Shown here: in pieces, positions 42,366 to 51,297 of the stretch | Numbering within the stretch: position 1 is the stretch's first letter | Layout of the letters: every line of letters starts with the position of its first letter | From: Candidatus Dormiibacterota bacterium | Lineage (GTDB): Bacteria > Chloroflexota > Dormibacteria > Aeolococcales > Aeolococcaceae | DNA length: 64,000 nucleotides | Direction of reading: 5' to 3' | NCBI GenBank assembly: GCA_003162415.1 | Contig: PMOL01000008.1 | Span: forward strand, 248,001-312,000 | Position numbers and translations under genes: made by a program | Notes under the pieces: model-generated | Databases searched by the model: none | What the model was told of the DNA's origin: nothing | Seen by the model: only the letters and a program-made list of their open reading frames with translations

Positions 42366-44534
42366 ATGACCGAGGGCATCGCCAGGCCGGCCGCAACGAC
42401 GCGCTGGCTTCACCGACGGGCGACGCCGAACACGGCGCTAGCCCTCGGTGTCTTTGTCCTCCTCCTTGCGTTGGCCGATGCGCCGATCACGCTGGCCGAC
42501 CCGGACTTCGTTATCAACGGGATTCCCGGCTCGAGCGCCGCGGGGGCGCTGGTCTTCGCGTGGCTCGGGGTGCTGGTGGCGCGTCGCCGGCCGGGTCATC
42601 CCGTCGGCTGGATCCTCATCGGGGTCGGATTGCTGCTGGCCTTCTCATCCGACGGATCGGCGTATGCCGTCCTCGACTTCGTCAACCACCACGGCCAACT
42701 GCCGCTTGGCTCGGTCGCCGAGTTGTTGAACCTCGGCTGGATCCCGGGACTTCTGCTCATCCCAGTGGGGGTGTTGTACTTTCCTGACGGCCTGCTTCCG
42801 TCGCCACGCTGGAGGGTGGGAGTCCGGGCCTATTCTGTGGTCGGCGCAGCGATCGTCGTCACGTTCTACGCGGTCGCGATCCGAGACCTCGCCGCCCCGA
42901 ATGTCAGCATTCTTCCCTACTCGGGGGACATTGCGGCGTTCGATAACCCGACCGGCGCGCTGGGCCTGCTCTATGTCGCGTGGGCAGCACTTGTTGCGGT
43001 CGGCAGTGTGGTCGCCTTGATAGGACTCGGCATCAACTTCCGGCGTTCGACGGGCGAGCGCAGGCAGCAGATCAAGTGGTTCCTGCTCGGTACCGGAGTC
43101 CTCCTCATCTTCAGTCTGCCAACGGTAGTTCTTCCCAACACCGTCTTGGCCTCCTCCCAAGTGGGGAGCTCGCTCTTCGACCTCGCGCTGCTCGCCCCGC
43201 CGGTGACCATCGCAATCGGCATTCTCAAGTACCGGCTGTATGACATCGACGTGATCATCAGCCGCACCCTGGTGTATGGGTCGCTGGCCATTTTCATCAC
43301 CGCGGTGTATGTCGGCATCGCGGTGGGCATCGGCACGGTGGTCGGCAGCGGCGGAAAGCCCAACCTGGGTCTGTCGATCCTGGCCACGGCCATCGTGGCG
43401 GTGGGGTTCCAGCCGGTGCGCGAACGCATGCAGAAGATCGCCAACCGGCTCGTGTATGGGAAGCGGGCCACGCCGTACGAGGTGCTCTCAGAGTTCTCGG
43501 GACGGGTGGCTGAGTCGTATGCCAGTGACGAGGTGTTGCCGCGCATGGCCCGGGTACTCGGCGAAGGGACGGGTGCGGTGCTCGCCGAGGTCTGGCTGGG
43601 GAATGATGACGTGCTGCGACGCGCCGCGGCGTTCCCGCTCCACTCGTCGGTCACCGCAGCGGTGCAGCTTGACAGCATTGCGCCGACAATTCGCGACGCA
43701 GACCGCACCGTCGAGGTGCGCCATCAGGGCGAGCTGCTTGGTGCGCTGACCGTCACCAAACGCCGCGGCGAATCGCTCACACCGATCGAGATCAAGCTCA
43801 TGGACGATCTCGCCCACCAGGCCGGACTGGTGCTGAAGAACGTGGGACTCACCGCGGATCTGCAGGCGCGCCTGGAGGACCTGCGCGCCTCCCGGCAGCG
43901 GCTGGTAGCCGCCCAGGACAACGAGCGACGGCGATTAGAACGCAACCTCCATGACGGCTCCCAGCAATACCTGGTGGCCATCAAGGTGAAGCTGGGACTC
44001 GTGGGGATCCTCGCGACCAAGGACCCTGAGAAAGCCAGGGCAACGGTGGTCGCACTCAAACTGGACGCCGACGAAGCGCTCGAAAACCTGCGCGACCTCG
44101 CTCGCGGCATCTATCCGCCGTTGTTGGCCGACAAGGGGCTCGCAGTGGCATTGGAGTCGCACGCGCGAAAGGCCACCGTCCCAGTGCAAGTGCATGCCGA
44201 CGGCATCGGTCGATATCCGCAGGAGACCGAGGCAGCTCTGTACTTCTGCACACTGGAAGCACTCCAGAACGTGCAGAAGTATGCGCGAGCCTCGGGCGCC
44301 ACGGTGCAGTTGCGCGAGGACGGCGAGCAGCTGACCATCGAGGTTGTCGATGACGGCCGCGGGTTCGACATGACCGCGATCAAACGGGGTGCCGGGTTGA
44401 CCAACATGGAGGATCGGCTCGACGCGCTCGGAGGCGCGCTGCGGATCCACTCGAAGCCGGGCTACGGGACGACCCTCCGTGCCACCGTTCCAATCCTCCA
44501 CGCTGTGAGCGCGGGGGCTGCTAAACAGGTGTAG
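42366..44534 (+). CDS. Membrane sensor histidine kinase, HisKA_3 family (paralog 1)
   Basis: Kinase of 722 residues. Eight to nine transmembrane helices (about 20-345, including YDIDVIISRTLVYGSLAIFIT) are followed by a linker (NRLVYGKRATPYEVLSEFS), a GAF-like region (about 370-500) and a HisKA_3 dimerisation helix with phospho-acceptor His529 in NLHDGSQQ. The ATP-binding domain has NVQKYARASG (N box), DDGRGFD and GLTNMEDRLDALGG. No response regulator is adjacent. Two paralogs lie at 57277 and 61047; the three share runs such as LVYGKRATPYEVL and GESLTPIEIKLMDDLAHQAG, and all lack an adjacent partner. Start ATG 42366. Confidence 0.92.
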   Translation: MTEGIARPAATTRWLHRRATPNTALALGVFVLLLALADAPITLADPDFVINGIPGSSAAGALVFAWLGVLVARRRPGHPVGWILIGVGLLLAFSSDGSAYAVLDFVNHHGQLPLGSVAELLNLGWIPGLLLIPVGVLYFPDGLLPSPRWRVGVRAYSVVGAAIVVTFYAVAIRDLAAPNVSILPYSGDIAAFDNPTGALGLLYVAWAALVAVGSVVALIGLGINFRRSTGERRQQIKWFLLGTGVLLIFSLPTVVLPNTVLASSQVGSSLFDLALLAPPVTIAIGILKYRLYDIDVIISRTLVYGSLAIFITAVYVGIAVGIGTVVGSGGKPNLGLSILATAIVAVGFQPVRERMQKIANRLVYGKRATPYEVLSEFSGRVAESYASDEVLPRMARVLGEGTGAVLAEVWLGNDDVLRRAAAFPLHSSVTAAVQLDSIAPTIRDADRTVEVRHQGELLGALTVTKRRGESLTPIEIKLMDDLAHQAGLVLKNVGLTADLQARLEDLRASRQRLVAAQDNERRRLERNLHDGSQQYLVAIKVKLGLVGILATKDPEKARATVVALKLDADEALENLRDLARGIYPPLLADKGLAVALESHARKATVPVQVHADGIGRYPQETEAALYFCTLEALQNVQKYARASGATVQLREDGEQLTIEVVDDGRGFDMTAIKRGAGLTNMEDRLDALGGALRIHSKPGYGTTLRATVPILHAVSAGAAKQV

Positions 44535-44616
44535 CGCTCTCAGTCGCCGGTCGGCACGATGCCTGCACCCTCAACCATGAGGATAACGGTGCGCTCCGGA
44601 GCCCGCGGGCGATGCC

Positions 44617-45285
44617 TCACCCCTGTCCCTCATAAGCGACTACGGCCGGTGCAACGGAACGACCGCTATGGCGCAGGTAGATGGCAATTGCGATCGACGT
44701 CAGCGCTGCCCATGCGCACCACAGTGAGGTGAAACCTGTGAAGGTGATCCAGCCGAGAGCGATTACGGCACTCAGGTTCGCAAGGCCAAGCAGGACCAGC
44801 CATTTGTTGCTTGCCACCAGACAGGCGCCGCAGGTGGCGACGATGTAGAGGGCGACGAGGATATCGGCGTAGCTGATGTCTGCTGTGTATGCGACGTGCG
44901 ACCCGTCGACGGCGGCGCCGACCGGACCTCGAACGACTGCCGCGAGGAGCGCGACACTGGTGACCGTGCCAACGACGAGGAACGCCTTCATCCACTGACG
45001 TCGATGAACCTTGGTTTCAACGCCGAGCATGGCGAACGGAACCCAGAAGGGCAGCACGAAGGCGATGGCCAGGAAAACATAGATGGCGGCATGCTCCACT
45101 GGCCACGAAACCTGCCCGCGTAGCCCCCACCAGACGAACGCCTCGTCGATCTCATGAGCCGCGAGGAGCAGCGGAGTCGCCGCCAGCGCTATCTGGTGCG
45201 GCTTGCGGACGTGGCGGAGCGCATCGATGCCGACCACACCCACCACGACACCGGTACAGAGATCGGCCTCAGCGGAGAAGCACAC
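44617..45285 (-). CDS. DUF6629-like membrane protein
   Basis: Protein of 222 residues with six or seven hydrophobic helices. It begins MCFSAEADLCTGVVVGVVGIDALRHVRKP, then LLAAHEIDEAFVWWGLRG, matching the DUF6629 family of unknown function; a conserved HEIDE could bind a metal within the membrane. GTG start at 45285. Confidence 0.8.
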   Translation of the reverse strand: MCFSAEADLCTGVVVGVVGIDALRHVRKPHQIALAATPLLLAAHEIDEAFVWWGLRGQVSWPVEHAAIYVFLAIAFVLPFWVPFAMLGVETKVHRRQWMKAFLVVGTVTSVALLAAVVRGPVGAAVDGSHVAYTADISYADILVALYIVATCGACLVASNKWLVLLGLANLSAVIALGWITFTGFTSLWCAWAALTSIAIAIYLRHSGRSVAPAVVAYEGQG

Positions 45286-45475
45286 GACGCCCGCCTCTCC
45301 CGCTCATGCACCCGCAGCCTACGCGTTCTGTGCTGGCCCGGGTTCCACAGACTGTATGCCGCGGTCCCGGTGCCAAACCTCGTATTGGCCCGAAGCTGAA
45401 GCCTAAACGCCTGCATAGCCAATAACCTGCTCTCCCACTGCACTGTTCGAAGCCGCGAGACGATGAGCACGATGC

Positions 45476-45709
45476 TCATCGCCCATCGAGCACCCGAAGG
45501 CGACGCTGGTACTCGTCGGTGTCGATCTCGCCGCGCGCGAACCGCTCGCGAAGCACCGCCGCGGCGTCTGGCGCGGTGCCATGGCCACTCCTCCACCACA
45601 GGCGACCGCGCCAGAGGAAGAGGCCGATCACGGTGAGCCACAGGGCGCCGAAGACCAACGGAAAGATCCACCAGAAGCCGAAGCCGCCGCCGACCCAGTA
45701 TCCGGGCAT
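45476..45709 (-). CDS. SHOCT-domain small membrane protein
   Basis: Protein of 77 residues. One or two membrane helices (about 8-30, FWWIFPLVFGALWLTVIGLFLW) are followed by a C-terminal SHOCT motif: VLRERFARGEIDTDEYQRRLRVLDG. Such small proteins often accompany membrane or stress proteins. ATG 45709 with GGAGGA just upstream; the ORF opens at 45796 but without support. Confidence 0.85.
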   Translation of the reverse strand: MPGYWVGGGFGFWWIFPLVFGALWLTVIGLFLWRGRLWWRSGHGTAPDAAAVLRERFARGEIDTDEYQRRLRVLDGR

Positions 45710-45836
45710 GTCATGTTCCTCCGATGAGTGGGTTGATGCCAACGGCAACATCGTCGGAGGCGCGCAGTACTCCTGTCGTCCGTCCGGAAGCGACACTTTT
45801 GGCTACGTCCGGTGACGTAGCTGCGTGTCATCCTGA

Positions 45837-46511
45837 TTACGCGAGCGCTTGGCCCGGCGACACCAGCCCGCTTTCATACGCGAAGACCACGAGCTGCGCA
45901 CGATCCCGTGCCCCGAGCTTCTGCATGGATCGGGAGACGTGGGTGCGCGCCGTCGCCGGGCTGATCACGAGCTTCTCTGCGATCTCGTCGTTGGAGAGTC
46001 CGCAGCCGGCTAGTGTCACAACTTCGCGCTCACGCTCGGTGAGGTCGGCCAGCAGCTTGGTCCGCGGTGCGGACGATGCCGGCCGAGCGCTGAAGGCCTC
46101 GATGACGCGCCGCGTCACGGCCGGTGAGAGCAGCGAATCGCCCGCCGCCACCACACGGATGGCGCGGAGCAGCTCGGTTGGCTCCGCATCCTTCAATAGA
46201 AATCCTCCGGCCCCAGCGCGCAGCGCCTCGAAGACATACTCGTCGATCTCGAAGGTGGTAAGGACGAGCACGCGGACACCCGACAGTTGTGGGTCGGTTG
46301 CGATCAGACGCGTCGCTTCCAATCCATCCAACACCGGCATACGGATATCCATCACCACCACATCGGGCCGGAGTTCACGGACAGCGCGCAGCGCCTCCTG
46401 GCCGTCTGCGGCCTCTCCGACCACCTCGATGTCGGGCTCCGCGTCGGCGAGCGCGCGCAGACCGACCCGAATCAACGGCTGGTCATCGGCGAGCACCACC
46501 CGGACGCTCAT
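45837..46511 (-). CDS. NarL/FixJ-type response regulator
   Basis: Response regulator of 224 residues. REC domain (about 1-120) with Asp55 as phospho-acceptor (VVVMDIRMP) and conserved Lys near 105 (GFLLKDAEP). LuxR helix-turn-helix (about 155-215) with LTEREREVVTLAGCGLSNDEIAEKLVISPATARTHVSR. Its start overlaps the upstream kinase stop by 4 bases (ATGA), so they are a matched pair. Targets unknown. Confidence 0.94.
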   Translation of the reverse strand: MSVRVVLADDQPLIRVGLRALADAEPDIEVVGEAADGQEALRAVRELRPDVVVMDIRMPVLDGLEATRLIATDPQLSGVRVLVLTTFEIDEYVFEALRAGAGGFLLKDAEPTELLRAIRVVAAGDSLLSPAVTRRVIEAFSARPASSAPRTKLLADLTEREREVVTLAGCGLSNDEIAEKLVISPATARTHVSRSMQKLGARDRAQLVVFAYESGLVSPGQALA

Positions 46512-47737
46512 CGTCCCGCCAGCGGGAGCGAGGCCGATACCCGAAATCCGCCCTCGGGACGTCTGCCCGCCGAGAAGGTGCCGGCCAGGGCCGCGGCGCG
46601 CTCGCGCATCCCCTGGAGGCCGCCGCCTTCGCGAGGCGGCTCACTCACTCCGATGCCATCGTCGACGATCTCCAGTTCCAGGCGGTCAGCCTCGAGCACT
46701 GCGCGCACGCTCGCCTTTGTGCCGGTACCGGCGTGGCGGGCCACGTTGGTCAGCGACTCCTGCACGATCCGATAGGCGGCGGTCGAAACAATCTCCGGGA
46801 TTTCGTAGTCTCCCTGCGGAATGTCGATGTCGATCCGAAGTCCAGCATCGCGCATTTGCGCAGCCAGGGTCGGGATTGCCGAGAGCCCCGGGGTGGGCCG
46901 GCGGTCCGCGCCTGCGAGACCCTCTCCTCGGAGCGCAGCAAGCTCGCTGCGAAGCTCGGTCAGCGCCTGCTTGCTCACGCCGCGGATGGCGGTGACTGCT
47001 TTGCGCGCCTCCTCGGGCCGGCTCGCGAGGAGGTGCTCTGCGACGCCGGCCTGCAGGCTGATGACCGCCAGGCTGTGTCCGATGACATCGTGCATCTCGC
47101 GAGCGATCCGCAGTCTCTCTTCGACCATGCGCCGGCGTGCTTCCTCTTCGCGGCTGCGCTGCGTCCACTCCGCCCGCGCCCGTGATTCACTGAGAAAGCG
47201 CCGCCGCGCCTCGAGCGCGATCCCCGCCAGCGCGGCAAGGCACACCCAAACACCAGCAAAGAGCGCCACTGGCCACGACCATCCGTACACGGCACCGTGG
47301 ACCGCGGACAGCAAGCCGGCGCCACCGAGCGCCGATACGATCCACATTGGCAACGATCGTGTCGCGCCCAGGACGATGACCAGCCCGAGAAATGGCGCGA
47401 GCAGAACTGGCCCCGGCGGATCGCCGACAAGAAGGTAGGCGCTCGTGCACGCGAGCGAGCCGGCATACGCGAGCGGTGGCCACCGTCGCCGGAGCGCCAG
47501 CGCCATCGCTGCGCCCACGAGCAGCAGGTAGCCGCTCACCCCAATCCGGTGTGCGTCAACGGTGGCGTGCTGCTGAGCCGTGCTCGCCCCGACCAGGAAG
47601 CCTGTCAAGACAAGCGCAGGGACCAGGTCGGCCGCGATGGGCGCACGTCGGGTCATCTCCACCCAGAGCGCGCGTGGCGATGCGGTCGCAGTGAACTCGC
47701 CGCTGCGAGGCTCTCGGGATCGCGGGAAGTCGGTCAT
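46508..47737 (-). CDS. Membrane sensor histidine kinase, HisKA_3 (NarX/DesK-type)
   Basis: Kinase of 409 residues with five or six membrane helices (about 35-165), a coiled-coil linker (RAEWTQRSREEEARRR) and the HisKA_3 helix with phospho-acceptor His in REMHDVIGHSLAV. The ATP site has VARHAGTGTKA, DDGIGV and GLQGMRERAAALAG. DesK-like topology suggests sensing of membrane state or a cell-surface signal. I take the ATG at 47737; the ORF starts six codons earlier. Operon with the response regulator that follows. Confidence 0.93.
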   Translation of the reverse strand: MTDFPRSREPRSGEFTATASPRALWVEMTRRAPIAADLVPALVLTGFLVGASTAQQHATVDAHRIGVSGYLLLVGAAMALALRRRWPPLAYAGSLACTSAYLLVGDPPGPVLLAPFLGLVIVLGATRSLPMWIVSALGGAGLLSAVHGAVYGWSWPVALFAGVWVCLAALAGIALEARRRFLSESRARAEWTQRSREEEARRRMVEERLRIAREMHDVIGHSLAVISLQAGVAEHLLASRPEEARKAVTAIRGVSKQALTELRSELAALRGEGLAGADRRPTPGLSAIPTLAAQMRDAGLRIDIDIPQGDYEIPEIVSTAAYRIVQESLTNVARHAGTGTKASVRAVLEADRLELEIVDDGIGVSEPPREGGGLQGMRERAAALAGTFSAGRRPEGGFRVSASLPLAGR

Positions 47738-47967
47738 GCCTCGGCTAGGATGCACCGAACAGGCTTCGCGGTAAGAGAGCGATCGGGGCGCGGCAGGTCA
47801 TGCACCACACCCTAACCGCGGCTGAAGGCATCGTCATCCGCCCGGGCGCGGCTGCTGACGTACGCCCCCCGGCGTATAGGCAGTACGCCTGGAGTGGAGA
47901 CCTCTGCAGCAGCACGGCGACCCTCGCTGCCCTGATCGGGGGGACGGGCCATACTTGGACTATCGCG

Positions 47968-48330
47968 ATGGTCTCCGCGTCCGCAAGATTCGACTTCGTC
48001 GTGGACCAGCACGCCAAGAGTTGGCTCGGTCAGCACCCAGAGGCGTCACGCCTGTTCATCGCTTTCAAGTCCTCTCGCGCCTGCTGTTCAGGCGTGCGAG
48101 TGTGTGACGTCCGGATTCGCGTCGACGTCGCGTCCTCGCACCGTCGAAATGGCGACGCGTCTTGGCGACCGCTCGGTCAAGTCGAGGGCCGCGATGTGTT
48201 CATTGATTCTCGTCTCGTCGAGCGCATGCCACGGCAGCTTCCACTGACCGGTCGCGGAATCGGCCCATTCCGCCACCTCGATCTCGACCTTACCGGCGAG
48301 CAATGGGCTGAGGTCCTCTACCCCGTCTGA
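47968..48330 (+). CDS. Uncharacterised protein with CCSG motif
   Basis: Protein of 120 residues. The front is helical (RFDFVVDQHAKSWLGQHPE), followed by a strand SRLFIAFKSSRACCSGVRVCDVRIRV holding a double Cys and a third Cys five residues on. After this come VEGRDVFIDSRLVERMP and DLDLTGEQWAEVLYPV. The arrangement (helix, FKS-CCSG-C strand, mid-domain FIDS, ending in DLDL) recalls HesB/IscA-like Fe-S carriers but lacks their spaced Cys; no family is certain. The ATG at 47968 is chosen by domain start; the open frame begins at 47800. Confidence 0.55.
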   Translation: MVSASARFDFVVDQHAKSWLGQHPEASRLFIAFKSSRACCSGVRVCDVRIRVDVASSHRRNGDASWRPLGQVEGRDVFIDSRLVERMPRQLPLTGRGIGPFRHLDLDLTGEQWAEVLYPV

Positions 48331-48504
48331 CTGGAGCGGCACTCCCTCTTAGCCCGCCCGAGTCTCTCGTGAGTGCCATCCAGCCAAGATTGACTGCTAG
48401 GGCGCAACATGCCGGCTACTCTCCTCTTGCGCGCGACCGTGCACTCCGGAAGCGGACCAGCGAGATCACGCAGGTGCGTGGGAAGACAACTCGCAACACC
48501 CGCC

Positions 48505-48780
48505 GAGCAATGTTGCCGCCGTTGCCCGTCGCCTCGGTGTTCGCGCTGACCATGCCCGTCGCGCTTCTAGCCACCTTTGTCCCTATTTCGGCGAACGGGA
48601 TCGGGGTGCGCGAAGGGTTGATCGTACTGCTCCTCGTGCGCGCCAAACATCGCGCTCGGCACGGCGACTGCGCTGAGCCTCTTCGTTGACCTGCAATTGC
48701 TGCCGTTTGCGTTGCTCGGCGGCCTGGTCTACCTCGCGGAGCACCGCCGCCGCCAAGGAAGTGGGGTTGAAGCCGGATGA
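48505..48780 (+). pseudogene. Frameshifted remnant of an LPG-synthase/UPF0104-type membrane protein
   Basis: The sequence TFVPISANGIGVREGLIVLLLV matches the conserved VPLSINGLGVREG-type signature of lysylphosphatidylglycerol synthase-like flippase proteins. A one-base frameshift near 48645 splits it; the second frame (IALGTATALSLFVDLQLLPF, then ALLGGLVYLAEHRRRQG) is the normal last helix and tail, ending at 48780. The first 80% of the gene is missing. It is a decayed fragment inside the accessory region. Confidence 0.8.
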
Positions 48781-48800
48781 GCACGATCGCGCGGGTTTGT

Positions 48801-48844
48801 GAACGCCGTAAGAACAACACTGACGTCCAGGGCTTTTCACCAAC
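48801..48844. repeat. 44-bp diverged repeat, copy A
   Basis: 34 of 44 bases match the copy at 56823-56866, including a run of 12 identical bases (TGACGTCCAGGG) and a shared ACCAAC end. Both copies face the same way. They bracket about 8 kb of mixed accessory genes; their origin is unknown (attachment-site remnants or pieces of one gene family). Confidence 0.6.
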
Positions 48845-48856
48845 TGCTGTAGAAGG

Positions 48857-49033
48857 TCAACCTTTGCGAGGGATTGTTGTGACGTCAAAGTCAGCGGTTC
48901 GCGAGACAAACGAGGCCGAGTCAACGACCGGCAGGGATAGCGGCACCGTAAAGGGTAACTCCGACTCGTTGAGGTACTGAGCCGACTGCTCCTGCAGGAG
49001 TCGCTGCCGAATGGACTGGGTCTGCTTACGCAT
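48857..49033 (-). CDS. 58-residue small protein, unknown
   Basis: A clean short frame from the ATG at 49033 to a TGA at 48857. It reads MRKQTQSIRQRLLQEQSAQY, then LNESELPFTVPLSLPVVDSA, with a basic/helical start and a beta-type end, so it has real-protein composition. No clear family and only a weak purine-rich (GAAGAAG) ribosome binding site. It lies 143 bases downstream of the aldehyde dehydrogenase on the same strand and just inside repeat copy A. Confidence 0.45.
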   Translation of the reverse strand: MRKQTQSIRQRLLQEQSAQYLNESELPFTVPLSLPVVDSASFVSRTADFDVTTIPRKG

Positions 49034-49176
49034 CTTCTTCAGCTCTCTTGTCGTCGGTTGACATGGCCGGCCATTTCCTCGTCAGCGGTTCTGCTTCTCC
49101 CTCGTATCGAGAGGTCGATTTGCGAGCCGCCGCCGGGTTAGGGGTAACCCGACGGCGACGTTCGCAGAGAAGCAGA

Positions 49177-50673
49177 CTAGAGCTGGACGATCACCGACTT
49201 GGTCTCGAGGTAGCTGGAGAGGACTTCCTCGCCCATCTCGCGGCCCCAGCCGCTTTGCTTGAAGCCGCCAAAGGGCAGCTCCGCGCTGAACACGTTGTAG
49301 GTGTTGACCCAGACCGTACCCGCCTTGATGCGCTTGGCGAGCTTATGGGCCTTCGAGATGTCCTGGGTCCACACGCCTGCGGCCAGTCCATAGACGGTGT
49401 CATTGGCTTGACGGGCGAGGTCGTCGACGTCGCTGAACGGCAACGCGACGATCACTGGGCCGAAGATCTCTTCGCGCAGCACGACATCGTTCGGTTCGAC
49501 GTCCACCAACACGGTCGGCTCCACGAAATAGCCCGGCCGGTCGAGTGCATGGCCGCCGGCCAGCGCGCGGTTGCCTGCCTGCTGACCCTTCGCGAGGTAT
49601 CCGGTGACCCGATCAAACTGCTCGCGAGAGACGAGCGGGCCCATGTCGCTGTCCGGATCCATGCCAGGCCCGACCTTGATCTGCTTCGCCGCCTTGGCGA
49701 CGCCCTCAACCACTTCATCGAAGCGGTCCTGCTGAACGAAGAGACGGCTTCCCGCGCAGCACACCTCGCCCTGGTTGAAGAAGATCCCCTGTGCCGCGCC
49801 GGCGACGGCCGCGTCGATGTCGGCGTCGGAAAAGATGATGTTCGGCGACTTGCCGCCGAGCTCCAGCGAGACCTTCTTCAGGTTGCCGGTGGCAGCGGTT
49901 GCGATGAGTCTGCCGACCTCTGTGGAGCCCGTGAAAGCAATCTTGTCGACACCAGGATGCGAGGCAAGTGCGGCGCCGGCGGTCTCCCCGAACCCGGTCA
50001 CGACATTAACTACCCCGTCGGGGAGGCCGGCCTCGAGCATGAGCTCACCCAGCCGCAGGGCCGAGAGCGGCGTCTGCTCGGCGGGCTTGAGGACCACCGT
50101 GCAACCCGTGGCCAATGCTGGACCCAGCTTCCAGGCGGCCATCAGTAGCGGGAAGTTCCAGGGGATGATCTGGCCAACGACGCCGACCGGTTCGCGCAGC
50201 GTGTAGGCATGAAACTCGGCGCCGGGGAGGTAGGGCACCGACGGGGTGATCGTGCCGCCGTTGAGCTTCGTGGCCCAGCCCGCCATATACCAGAACAGGT
50301 CAGCGGCGAGCGGAACATCAGCCGCGCGGGCCACGCTGAGCGCCTTGCCATTGTCGAGGCAATCGAGCTCTGCGAGTTCGTCGGCGTGTTCCATGATCAG
50401 GTCACCGATCCGGTGCATGATCTGGCCGCGTTCCGACGGAGTCATGCGGCTCCACGGTCCGTTCTCGAATGCTCGGCGAGCCGCTCGCACTGCGCGATCG
50501 ATGTCGTGCGCGTCGCCCTCGGCGACGCTCGCGAGCACCGTGGCGGTGGCCGGGTTGAGCGTATCGAAGGTCTTGCCGCTCTCGGCCTGCTCGGATTTGC
50601 CATTGATGAGCAGCGCGCGGGGCGACGACTTGAAAAACCGAGTCTTCTCGGTCGGACGGGTTGCAACAGCCAT
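49177..50673 (-). CDS. NAD(P)-dependent aldehyde dehydrogenase
   Basis: Cytosolic aldehyde dehydrogenase of 498 residues that oxidises an aldehyde to its acid. Catalytic Cys305 lies in NQGEVCCAGSR and the general base Glu271 in LELGGKSP. The NAD site has GQIIPWNFPL, KPAEQTPLSAL and FTGSTEVG. C-terminal PFGGFKQSGWGREMG is standard. Closest in pattern to plant-type ALDH2/betaine aldehyde dehydrogenases. The ATG at 50673 has a GGAGG ribosome binding site; the ORF extends upstream to 50910 without support. It is divergent from the HTH protein at 50821. Confidence 0.93.
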   Translation of the reverse strand: MAVATRPTEKTRFFKSSPRALLINGKSEQAESGKTFDTLNPATATVLASVAEGDAHDIDRAVRAARRAFENGPWSRMTPSERGQIMHRIGDLIMEHADELAELDCLDNGKALSVARAADVPLAADLFWYMAGWATKLNGGTITPSVPYLPGAEFHAYTLREPVGVVGQIIPWNFPLLMAAWKLGPALATGCTVVLKPAEQTPLSALRLGELMLEAGLPDGVVNVVTGFGETAGAALASHPGVDKIAFTGSTEVGRLIATAATGNLKKVSLELGGKSPNIIFSDADIDAAVAGAAQGIFFNQGEVCCAGSRLFVQQDRFDEVVEGVAKAAKQIKVGPGMDPDSDMGPLVSREQFDRVTGYLAKGQQAGNRALAGGHALDRPGYFVEPTVLVDVEPNDVVLREEIFGPVIVALPFSDVDDLARQANDTVYGLAAGVWTQDISKAHKLAKRIKAGTVWVNTYNVFSAELPFGGFKQSGWGREMGEEVLSSYLETKSVIVQL

Positions 50674-50820
50674 GTGGGGTACTCCTCCAACGGGGTGAGT
50701 GCGCGTTTGGAGGGCCAAGAAGAAACGTGGAGGAACTGGCTGACAACCCCTGAGAAAGGTCACTCCGACCGGCGCCTTGACGGCTCTCGCCTCGGTCCTG
50801 GGACCATCACAACGTATCAG

Positions 50821-51168
50821 GTTGTACCGATAATTGTTGCGGCGCCGTGCCAGTATGATGAGGCGATCATAGGTTCGCATCCACTCTCCGTTATCGAGGC
50901 TGCGGCTCAACTCCGCGCGTCACCGGCGTACGTGCGCCGGTTGCTCGCAAGCCAGCGACTCTTTGGCATCAAGGTCGGACCGGTCTGGGGCGTCTACCCA
51001 GAGGACCTGGAAAGCTTCATGCGGGGGCGCCGTCCTCCCGGTCGTCCGCGTAAGGCCGCGATGCGCCCGATCGACGAGGAGGACACGCGGAATCGCATCA
51101 CCCACGTACGGGCTTCAGCTGGGACCGACAATGCGCTGTTGAAGCCGAAGACGCTGGCTTCCCAGTAA
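50821..51168 (+). CDS. Excisionase-like helix-turn-helix protein, start unresolved
   Basis: HTH core HPLSVIEAAAQLRASPAY, then RRLLASQRLFGIKVGPVWGVYPEDLESFMRGRRPPGRPRK, matching MerR/excisionase-like HTH_17 domains with a basic AT-hook-like RRPPGRPRK tail. The frame has no ATG, GTG or TTG between about 50700 and the domain, so the start may be rare (ATT or ATC), much further upstream, or the gene is 5'-truncated; coordinates mark the plausible domain. It is in the accessory region, where such proteins often regulate mobile elements. Confidence 0.6.
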   Translation, partial: VVPIIVAAPCQYDEAIIGSHPLSVIEAAAQLRASPAYVRRLLASQRLFGIKVGPVWGVYPEDLESFMRGRRPPGRPRKAAMRPIDEEDTRNRITHVRASAGTDNALLKPKTLASQ

Positions 51169-51297
51169 CAAGGCCTGCCACCTCGTCGCAGTCGAGTGTC
51201 GTGTTCCGACCTGGAGGCTCACCCATTCTGACTCCACTCGGCTCCGTCGACTTTGATTGAGATTCGCGCCGCGTCAGAGTACAGTCCGGGAAGAGTA

